Assembly: GCA_002482815.1 (NCBI GenBank)
Contig: DLGS01000166.1
Span: 1 to 7,728 of the forward strand
Direction of reading: 5' to 3'
Source: Bacteroidetes bacterium UBA7688
GTDB lineage: Bacteria; Bacteroidota; Bacteroidia; Chitinophagales; Chitinophagaceae
Length of the DNA stretch: 7,728 nt
Shown here: positions 1 through 5,221 of the stretch, piece by piece
How positions within the stretch are numbered: position 1 is the first letter of the stretch
Layout: the number at the start of each line of letters is the position of its first letter
Translations under genes and position numbers: made by a program
Notes under the pieces: generated by a model
Databases searched by the model: none
The model's input: only the letters and a program-made list of their open reading frames with translations
What the model was told of the DNA's origin: nothing

Positions 1-180
1 CACCAGGGAGCTCTCGGACCTTTAGTGGATGCAGTGCAGACTGGTCCTCAGTGGATTGGAACGATTCATTATGAAGGAAAAGAAGTATTGATTCCTTTGG
101 TTAAGCCTATTATTGTAGAGGTAAATCTGCGCAATCGTTTCCTGAGGCTGGACTTACCCGATGGGATTCTGGACTTGTAA
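1..180 (+). CDS. rimM: Ribosome maturation factor RimM, C-terminal part (5' end outside window)
   Basis: The first 59 codons of the window read in frame 1 to a TAA at 178-180. RimM binds the 30S subunit (protein uS19) and assists maturation of the 16S rRNA 3' domain in the cytoplasm. What is visible is the end of its PRC-barrel domain: a 'GPLVDAVQTGPQWIGTI' strand pair, then 'GKEVLIPLVKPIIVEVN', and the closing 'LDLPDGILDL', which is the characteristic RimM C-terminus. The N-terminal RimM domain is off the window. In many bacteria rimM lies beside rpsP and trmD; here it is not followed by trmD but by a lipoprotein gene 113 bases on, with its own promoter, so rimM is probably last in its operon. 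I see no clear hairpin terminator right after the stop. Family assignment is confident despite the truncation. Confidence 0.9.
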   Translation, partial: HQGALGPLVDAVQTGPQWIGTIHYEGKEVLIPLVKPIIVEVNLRNRFLRLDLPDGILDL

Positions 181-235
181 GTGCGCCCTGATTTCGCTTT
201 ACCACTAAGTCTGACTCAAATAGTTTTTAAAATAC

Positions 236-265
236 TTGCACCAAATTGGTATTTCTGTATATTTG
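236..265 (+). promoter_or_regulatory. Bacteroidota-type promoter of the lipoprotein gene
   Basis: TTG at 236-238, a 19-base spacer and TATATTTG at 258-265 match the Bacteroidota sigma-ABfr consensus (TTTG or TTG, about 19 bases, TAnnTTTG), the -7 box perfectly. Transcription would start near 272, leaving a leader of roughly 20 bases before the ATG at 294 and no Shine-Dalgarno site, which is normal for the phylum. The promoter lies in the gap after rimM, so the lipoprotein gene can be expressed separately from it. Confidence 0.6.
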
Positions 266-293
266 AGTAAATTTTTTAAAATCACGCTCGTTT

Positions 294-758
294 ATGAAAT
301 TATTGAAGTCCCTTACACTTATTGCCTGCGGTTCATTTTTCCTGTTAAATTCCTGCAAGAAAGATAACACCGGAACCACCTATGTACCTCCGGCTCCATA
401 TGATTCTCTCAAACTGGTTGGCGATTGGAAATTGCAATATTTGTATAACCGTGAATTTGTGAATGGCGTAATGATGAAAAATGATTATGTGGATTATATG
501 AATAGAAATATTTCTTTGCGACTTGGTAAAAAGGACTCACTGGTGATGACGATTGATGATAGTACCTATTATGGTTCCTACAGTTATTTCGCTAATTCTA
601 TATACACCAATCCTGTCCGTTTTCAAAATTTCAGTTTTGATTCAGGAACATTTACATTGGAAACTTCCAGAATCTGGATTGAGAAGGAAATGAAGGTTAC
701 CACTGATGGTATGGGTAGAGTACACCGCTTTTCAACGCAATATTTTCTGTCTAAATAA
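294..758 (+). CDS. Small lipoprotein, lipocalin-like domain
   Basis: A 154-residue protein with a lipoprotein signal peptide: basic start 'MKLLK', hydrophobic core, and lipobox 'LNSC' with lipidation at Cys21. The residues after the Cys (KKDN) are a very common Bacteroidota pattern; the charged stretch may act as a surface export signal, which is inference. After a short Pro-rich linker (residues 31-36, VPPAPY) comes a compact beta-rich domain starting 'LVGDWKLQYLY' (41-51) and ending 'RFSTQYFLSK'. The G-x-W near the domain start and the length of about 115 residues resemble the lipocalin-like lipoproteins frequent in this phylum, which often bind unknown hydrophobic ligands or have no known role. 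No catalytic motif is visible. It lies between rimM and the convergent rnr gene and ends before a shared terminator. Lipoprotein status is confident, the lipocalin-like fold is moderate and the function is unknown. Confidence 0.8.
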   Translation: MKLLKSLTLIACGSFFLLNSCKKDNTGTTYVPPAPYDSLKLVGDWKLQYLYNREFVNGVMMKNDYVDYMNRNISLRLGKKDSLVMTIDDSTYYGSYSYFANSIYTNPVRFQNFSFDSGTFTLETSRIWIEKEMKVTTDGMGRVHRFSTQYFLSK

Positions 759-800
759 AATATTTTCATTTAGCTAATTACAACTTTCTTCAATAAAACA

Positions 801-832
801 AAAAAGCGCAACAGAGATGTTGCGCTTTTTTT
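801..832. terminator. Bidirectional intrinsic terminator between lipoprotein gene and rnr
   Basis: A perfect 12-bp stem (801-812 with 819-830, core GCGCAAC/GTTGCGC) closes a 6-base loop AGAGAT. It is flanked by A residues on the left and T residues on the right, so it works as a hairpin plus U-tract on either strand. Its right arm and T-tract run into the rnr stop codon (831-833), so rnr transcripts meet the hairpin immediately after translation ends. It serves two genes facing each other. Confidence 0.9.
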
Positions 833-2903
833 AGTCTTTCTTCTTTCGTGTCGTTATTTTCTTTTCAGCTTTTTCTTTTCCTTTTGCCAATGGTTTTCTA
901 GCTTTTTGTTCAGGCATTTCAGCAAGACTGAAATCAATCTGACGTTTGTCTAAATCTGCTCTGACGACTTTAATCCGGATATGGTCACCAATTGTGAAAC
1001 GCAAGCCTGTACTACGTCCGACTAAAGCATATTCCTGTTCCGAAAATTCAAAACGGTCGATATCAAGCAAATCATTGATGGGCAGCATTCCCTCGCATTT
1101 GTGTTCTATTGTTTCTACAAAAATGCCAAAAGCGGCTACGCCAGATACAACACCATCAAAGGTTTCTCCCACATATTGCTGCATAAACTCGACCTGTTTG
1201 TATTTGGTAGCGCTGCGTTCTGCATCCATTGCATTTCTTTCCTGTGTGCTGCAATGTTTACACATCTCTTCAAGCCCTTTCATAGGTTTGATTTTGCCTT
1301 GCAACACCTCATGCAAAATACGATGAACCAACACATCAGGATAGCGTCGGATAGGCGATGTAAAATGACAATAATCTTCGAAACCAAGTCCGTAATGACC
1401 GACATTTTCAGTTGTATATACAGCTTTGCTCATCGTGCGGATTCCCAAAGTTTCCAACACATGTTGCTCCGGCTTACCCTGTACATCACGTAACAGTTCG
1501 TTGAATGTTTTGGTAATGGTTTCCGGTGTGTTCAGGCTCATTTTATAGCCAAACTTCGCAGCAAATGCAGCAAATGCAGCAAGCTTTTCTTCGTTTGGCG
1601 TATCGTGCACACGATAAGGAAAGGGTAGTGGTTTTCCCTGATATTCAATCGCACCAACGTGTTGGGCCACATAGCGGTTGGCGAGCAACATCAATTCCTC
1701 AATCAGCTTATGCGCATCTTTACTTTCCTTAATGATTATGCCAATCGGCACACCTTTTTCGTCCAGCTGGAATCTTACTTCCTGCGAAGAAAAATTGATC
1801 GCACCATTCTTAAACCGCTGCTCACGCAGGGCTTTTGAAATGGTATCGAGTGTGTGAATTTCTTCGGCGTAGTCACCATCTTTTCCTTCAATAATCTCCT
1901 GAGCTTCTTCGTAGGTAAATCTCCTGTTGGAGTTGATAATTGTTTTACCCAGCCGGTAATCCTTTACTTTTCCTTGTTTGTTGATAGTAAAGATGGCGGA
2001 GAAAGTGAATTTCTCTTCATTCGGGCGAAGGGAACATAACTGATTACTCAAATGTTCCGGCAGCATTGGCAATACACGATCGGGAAGGTAAACACTGGTT
2101 GCGCGATTCAGTGCTTCCTTGTCCAGTTCTGTATTTTCATTTACATAATGACTGACATCAGCGATGTGAACACCAACTTCATAATAGCCGTCTTTCAGTT
2201 CTTTGATAGAAATGGCATCATCAAAATCTTTTGCATCAGCAGGGTCAATCGTCAGGGTTAATGTATTCCTGAAATCTTCCCGTTTTGCGATCTCCTTTTT
2301 ATCTAAAACATCCGAAATTCTGGCTGCTTCTTCCATTACCTCGTCGGGAAAATCAAGCGGAAAGCCATTCTCGCTCAGAATATCCTGCATTGCCATTTCA
2401 TTGGCCGATTCATTCGTCACAATCCGCAATACGGTTCCGAGCGGATTTTTAGACTTCCGCCATTCGAGAACCTTTACTACCGCTTTGTCTCCATCTATTG
2501 CACCATTCAGGTTTTCTTCGGGAATAAAAATATCGACCGGCATTTTATCATTGTCGGGAATAAGGAAGGCAAACGTTGGTTTCACTTCCATTCTGCCTAC
2601 AAATTCGCTTTGCTTACGGATGGTTACTTCTCTGACAACACCTTCAATACGCTTGCTGCCCTGGTTCTTTTTGAGCATGATTTCCAACTTCACGGTATCT
2701 CCTTTCAGCGCTGTATTAAGGTTTTCGGGATAGACAAGCACATCTTTTTCCATGCCTTCTACAGTCACAAAGGCCAAACCGCTTTTGCTGACATCTATTT
2801 TTCCGGTAACGGTTCCTACTTTTGCACCCACATTCCGGGCTGTATTTTTCCGGTTAGGATTTCCCTGATTGCTCTTTTTGTTGTTGTTCTTTCTTCCTGC
2901 CAT
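831..2903 (-). CDS. rnr: Ribonuclease R (RNB-family 3'-5' exoribonuclease)
   Basis: RNase R degrades RNA processively from the 3' end, including structured RNA, in mRNA decay and rRNA/tRNA quality control in the cytoplasm. I place the start at the ATG at 2903 (690 residues); the frame also opens at a TTG at 2930 (699 residues), which has an AAAGGA a few bases upstream but at too short a spacing. In ATG numbering: a Lys/Asn-rich low-complexity start (1-25), two OB-fold cold-shock domains (about 30-75 and 99-165), and the RNB catalytic domain (about 211-535). The RNB domain carries 'DPADAKDFDDA', whose Asp220, Asp226, Asp228 and Asp229 are the metal-binding residues, and the family signature 'HFTSPIRRYPDVLVHR' (513-528). 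An S1 domain follows (about 579-660, 'GVVSGVAAFGIFVE'), then a Lys/Arg-rich tail. All catalytic residues are present. The N-terminal helix-turn-helix domain of E. coli RNase R is not visible, which explains the shorter length. It lies 84 bases downstream of the DUF4421 gene on the same strand. Confidence 0.95.
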   Translation of the reverse strand: MAGRKNNNKKSNQGNPNRKNTARNVGAKVGTVTGKIDVSKSGLAFVTVEGMEKDVLVYPENLNTALKGDTVKLEIMLKKNQGSKRIEGVVREVTIRKQSEFVGRMEVKPTFAFLIPDNDKMPVDIFIPEENLNGAIDGDKAVVKVLEWRKSKNPLGTVLRIVTNESANEMAMQDILSENGFPLDFPDEVMEEAARISDVLDKKEIAKREDFRNTLTLTIDPADAKDFDDAISIKELKDGYYEVGVHIADVSHYVNENTELDKEALNRATSVYLPDRVLPMLPEHLSNQLCSLRPNEEKFTFSAIFTINKQGKVKDYRLGKTIINSNRRFTYEEAQEIIEGKDGDYAEEIHTLDTISKALREQRFKNGAINFSSQEVRFQLDEKGVPIGIIIKESKDAHKLIEELMLLANRYVAQHVGAIEYQGKPLPFPYRVHDTPNEEKLAAFAAFAAKFGYKMSLNTPETITKTFNELLRDVQGKPEQHVLETLGIRTMSKAVYTTENVGHYGLGFEDYCHFTSPIRRYPDVLVHRILHEVLQGKIKPMKGLEEMCKHCSTQERNAMDAERSATKYKQVEFMQQYVGETFDGVVSGVAAFGIFVETIEHKCEGMLPINDLLDIDRFEFSEQEYALVGRSTGLRFTIGDHIRIKVVRADLDKRQIDFSLAEMPEQKARKPLAKGKEKAEKKITTRKKKD

Positions 2904-2977
2904 TGCGTCTGCTATTGTATAATTAACCAAATATCCTTTATTGTTGCTGAAGTTTGGTATTCAAATAAGTTTTTACT

Positions 2978-3005
2978 CAAAAATAATTTAATAAAAGCCG
3001 AGCAA
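2978..3005 (-). promoter_or_regulatory. Candidate promoter for rnr inside the end of the upstream gene
   Basis: Read on the minus strand, TTG (3005-3003), a 17-base spacer and TATTTTTG (2985-2978) fit the Bacteroidota -33/-7 pattern, with a perfect TAnnTTTG. The -33 element lies in the last codons of the DUF4421 gene and the -7 box covers its stop codon. Transcription would begin about 70 bases before the rnr ATG. AT-rich sequence makes chance matches likely, so this is tentative. Confidence 0.35.
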
Positions 3006-4055
3006 TTTTCTTTTTAGGGTAAACCTTCTTGCAATGGATATTCTGAAATTACCTGAACCAAACTGCTGGCGGGCGTATATTATTGGCGTATTACTCGATG
3101 AATAATTTCCTACATAATGGATACCCCCATAATACCTTCTGGAATTATAACCTAATGAAAACCTGATAATTCCATTCAGGTCCGTACCCATACCTGTCAA
3201 TTCCGACTGGCCTCTTACATACATCGAGGTGTAATTGCATCCCAGTCCTAAAGTTCCTGCAGCTGTAAAAAACAAATGTGCCGGCAGCACAAATGTATAT
3301 CCATAGCCAAAAAAAATACTGGCATTGAAAACATTGCTCTGCCTGAAATGAAGATTATCAAAGTAATCCTGATAACGAATGTTTTCCGGAATAACAGAAG
3401 AGTCAGCTCTGATCAGAACATTGCTAACTGTTCCTCCAAGTATGGGTGAACCCGCACTGCGGAGTTGCAATTCATTTTGTAAAAAAGCCCCGCGGAAAGA
3501 GAATTTTTTTCCATTAAATAAATATTGTGCCGAAATACCTGTAACCAGGGTTGACAAATCAGGACGGATATATACTTTACCATCGTTCGAATTATTAATG
3601 ATAGCTGAATTTGGTAAATAAAATCCTTTATAGCTTTGGAGGTAAACATCAAATATGAGCATTCGTCCGTACAGATGAGTTTGCAAATCCAGAAATTTGG
3701 TTTTGCCGTTTACCTCAGTCTTATTGATAAAGGGAAAATTAAATCCCAGATTAATACCAAAAATCCGGTAATTCATACCAATGCCGATATTGAAAGGACT
3801 GTTTGGGCGATATAATACATTTTGAGCAAAACCCTTATCATACAAACCATAATTACTGAACTTGCGGGAACCAAAGATCCTAAGCGTCAATTCCTTGTGA
3901 TAGTCGGCAATATATTTCCTATCGGGTGCTGCGGGAACAGGAAGGGTTAATTCTTTCTTTTTCTTATGAGAATGCCGGATATGCTGGCCAAATAAGCTGG
4001 CAGAACCGGAAAGGCAAAATGTAATTAAGATACTTGCTCGGAGAAATTTACTCAA
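2988..4055 (-). CDS. DUF4421 family outer-membrane beta-barrel protein, TTG start
   Basis: A 355-residue exported protein of the Bacteroidota-specific DUF4421 family; function unknown. Residues 1-24 form a signal peptide (basic start, hydrophobic core, likely cleavage near 'SLFG|Q'), followed by a His/Lys-rich linker 'HIRHSHKKKK' (25-34). The conserved body is recognisable: 'DYHKELTLRIFGSRKF' (51-66), 'YRPNSPFNIGIGMNYR' (82-97), 'GKTKFLDLQTHLYGR' (117-131), 'YKGFYLPN' (142-149), and 'FSFRGAFLQNELQLRSAGS' (185-203). Alternating hydrophobic/polar strands rich in aromatic and Gly residues, ending in an aromatic residue (FY), indicate an outer-membrane beta-barrel. The start must be TTG at 4055: a TAA lies in frame three codons upstream and the first internal Met is residue 94, far past the signal peptide. 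It is transcribed toward rnr and divergently from the peroxiredoxin-like gene. Family membership is confident; barrel topology is inferred. Confidence 0.85.
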   Translation of the reverse strand: MSKFLRASILITFCLSGSASLFGQHIRHSHKKKKELTLPVPAAPDRKYIADYHKELTLRIFGSRKFSNYGLYDKGFAQNVLYRPNSPFNIGIGMNYRIFGINLGFNFPFINKTEVNGKTKFLDLQTHLYGRMLIFDVYLQSYKGFYLPNSAIINNSNDGKVYIRPDLSTLVTGISAQYLFNGKKFSFRGAFLQNELQLRSAGSPILGGTVSNVLIRADSSVIPENIRYQDYFDNLHFRQSNVFNASIFFGYGYTFVLPAHLFFTAAGTLGLGCNYTSMYVRGQSELTGMGTDLNGIIRFSLGYNSRRYYGGIHYVGNYSSSNTPIIYARQQFGSGNFRISIARRFTLKRKLLGFY

Positions 4056-4089
4056 GATTTTTTATTGATATATTTAATATAAATAAGGC

Positions 4090-4117
4090 TTGCTGCAAAT
4101 ATCTGCTTTTATTTTTG
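4090..4117 (+). promoter_or_regulatory. Candidate promoter of the peroxiredoxin-like gene
   Basis: TTG (4090-4092), a 17-base spacer and TATTTTTG (4110-4117) match the Bacteroidota promoter pattern, placing the transcription start near 4124. A second perfect -7 box, TAAATTTG at 4159-4166, lies closer to the gene but has no TTG at the right distance. If the second is used, the ATG at 4164 would fall at or before the transcription start, favouring translation from 4221. The divergent DUF4421 gene shows no clear promoter of this type in the same gap. Confidence 0.4.
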
Positions 4118-4220
4118 CACCTCTGCTCCAAATACCCTAAACATAATATAAAGCATTGTAAATTTGAGCTTTCAAATATGTTCTTATAATTTGACATTAT
4201 TAATTTCAAAGCGCATCCAG

Positions 4221-4856
4221 ATGAAAGTTTTACAAAAAAGCAGGTTCATTCTTCTTTTGGTAATTGGAATATTCGTATTGAATATCAGGGTCTTTGCACA
4301 AGCTGAAGAGGATAAAAAATTGTACGAAGGTCAGTTTGCTCCTTCATTTTCAGTGAAAGATCTGGAAGGTAAATTTCATTCTGTTGAACAATATAAGGGC
4401 CAGAAAATATTATTGACTTTTTATCGAAATGCCGGAGATCCTGTTAGTTATTACCGTTTTAATGAATTGGAGGAGCAAAAGGATTATTTTCTAAAGAAAG
4501 GTATCGTTATGCTCTCATTTTTTGAATCATCACCCGAAAATGTATTGATATTTAAAGATACACATCAGTTTTATCAGGTTGTTATTGCCGACCCTAAGGG
4601 AATTCTTTATGATTTATATGGTGTGGAAGAAAATCGCTCGAAGATGGCGCGAGGTACGGTGCATGCTGCAGCTGCAAAAGCTAAAAGAGGTAAAAAATTA
4701 TATCCGAATAAACTACCACAGGATGGAAAACCTAACCGCATCAGTGCGGAGATATTAATTGATGAAAATGGTAATATTGCGACAGCCTATTACGGGCAAT
4801 ATTTGGGTGATAATATGCCGGTAGAAGTTCTCAAAGCAGCTATAGAAAAACCGTAA
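4221..4856 (+). CDS. Exported AhpC/TSA-type peroxiredoxin-like protein lacking the active-site cysteines
   Basis: A 211-residue thioredoxin-fold protein. The start at ATG 4221 is chosen over the in-frame ATG at 4164 because it gives a clean signal peptide (MKVLQKSR, hydrophobic 9-21, likely cleavage 'VFA|Q' at 26/27), implying a periplasmic product. The body follows the peroxiredoxin-like AhpC/TSA family: 'GQFAPSFSVKDLEGKFHS' (37-54), 'KILLTFYRNAG' (62-72), 'RFNELEEQKDYFLKKGI' (79-95), 'FFESSPEN' (100-107), 'VIADPKGILYDLYGVE' (121-136), and 'AEILIDENGNIATAYYGQY' (176-194). Relatives carry G-C-P-x-C after the first strand; here it is Gly-Asp-Pro-Val-Ser (Asp73, Ser76), and the mature protein has no cysteine at all. 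It therefore cannot do cysteine-based peroxide reduction or disulfide exchange. A binding, chaperone-like or structural role is inference. It is a single-gene unit with its own terminator, divergent from the DUF4421 gene. Confidence 0.85.
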   Translation: MKVLQKSRFILLLVIGIFVLNIRVFAQAEEDKKLYEGQFAPSFSVKDLEGKFHSVEQYKGQKILLTFYRNAGDPVSYYRFNELEEQKDYFLKKGIVMLSFFESSPENVLIFKDTHQFYQVVIADPKGILYDLYGVEENRSKMARGTVHAAAAKAKRGKKLYPNKLPQDGKPNRISAEILIDENGNIATAYYGQYLGDNMPVEVLKAAIEKP

Positions 4857-4883
4857 TAACCACTTTAAAAGTTTCAAAAAAAG

Positions 4884-4912
4884 AGGCATTCCATTTGGAA
4901 TGCCTTTTTTTT
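4884..4912 (+). terminator. Intrinsic terminator after the peroxiredoxin-like gene
   Basis: A perfect 9-bp stem AGGCATTCC/GGAATGCCT (4884-4892 with 4897-4905) closes an ATTT loop and is followed by eight T residues (4905-4912), about 27 bases after the TAA. The stem is preceded by an A-run, so it could also stop minus-strand transcription, but no gene is seen on that side. Confidence 0.9.
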
Positions 4913-5048
4913 ATAATTTATTAACTTCGGGTAGTTTGTAAATCTTTTCAAATAATTGATACATCAGGCAATTTTAATGAAATACATTTTTAAAAAAATA
5001 TCATTCAAATAAATAATCATTTCAGTTTATTTTATGGCATTTTAGCTA

Positions 5049-5079
5049 TTTACAAATTAGAATTATTCTTTTACAAATT
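5049..5079 (+). repeat. Direct repeat TTTACAAATT, 21-bp period
   Basis: TTTACAAATT occurs at 5049-5058 and again at 5070-5079, a spacing of exactly 21 bases (two helical turns), so both copies face the same side of the DNA. The reverse complement of its core, TTTGTAAA, lies at 4935-4942. Such phased repeats could be binding sites for a dimeric regulator of the downstream RCC1-like gene, but in sequence this AT-rich chance is a real alternative. Confidence 0.45.
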
Positions 5080-5085
5080 GAAAAG

Positions 5086-5138
5086 GGCATTTCACAAAAC
5101 TTAGGCTCGATTTTTGATACGAACCTAAATGGAATGTC
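5086..5138 (+). other. Imperfect nested hairpin in the leader of the RCC1-like gene
   Basis: The inner stem pairs TTAGGCTCG (5101-5109) with CGAACCTAA (5120-5128): nine positions with one C/A mismatch around a 10-base loop. An outer stem pairs GGCATTTC (5086-5093) with GGAATGTC (5131-5138), eight pairs including two G-U as RNA, with an asymmetric internal loop between the stems. No T-tract follows, so it is not a terminator. It could be a structured 5' leader or an operator; the role is unknown. Confidence 0.4.
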
Positions 5139-5221
5139 ATGATACATAAATCTCCAAAATTGTAATTAATAATAGCTTGTTGAAAATTATAATATAATAT
5201 AGTTAACTAATCGTCATCTTA

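Larger units (their letters stand above)
4913..5221 (+). other. AT-rich non-coding leader before the RCC1-like gene
   Basis: About 309 bases with no credible coding frame (the longest ATG frames are about ten codons). It contains three copies of the octamer TTTACAAA (two direct, one inverted), an imperfect nested hairpin (5086-5138), and a very AT-rich stretch (about 5185-5210, TATAATATAATATAG) just before the gene. I find no convincing TTG/TAnnTTTG pair here, so the promoter of the RCC1-like gene is not assigned; the AT-rich stretch is the likeliest place. Confidence 0.6.

Noticed and set aside
1559..1585. Short 9-base tandem repeat (GCAGCAAAT-like)
   Set aside because: It lies inside rnr and encodes a run of Ala-Ala-Phe within the RNB domain; this is coding redundancy, not a separate element.
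946..2733. Several plus-strand open frames of 61-176 codons opposite the RNase R gene
   Set aside because: They lie antisense to a full-length RNase R with all catalytic motifs, have no recognisable domains and read as low-complexity Ser/Phe/Ile-rich shadows of the real frame.
2904..2930. TTG start for rnr nine codons before the ATG
   Set aside because: The AAAGGA before it is only about three bases from the TTG, Bacteroidota rarely use such sites, and the ATG gives the more usual Lys/Asn-rich N-terminus. It cannot be fully excluded.
3379..3652. Short open frames on both strands within the DUF4421 gene
   Set aside because: They overlap well-conserved DUF4421 motifs in other frames and carry no family features of their own.
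4164..4220. Upstream ATG giving the peroxiredoxin-like protein 19 extra residues
   Set aside because: The extension would put 19 residues in front of a clean signal peptide, and the ATG may fall before one candidate transcription start; ATG at 4221 fits export better.
4977..5012. Possible small ORF of about 11 codons (MKYIFKKISFK)
   Set aside because: Too short and lysine/AT-biased, without a translation signal; expected by chance in AT-rich DNA.
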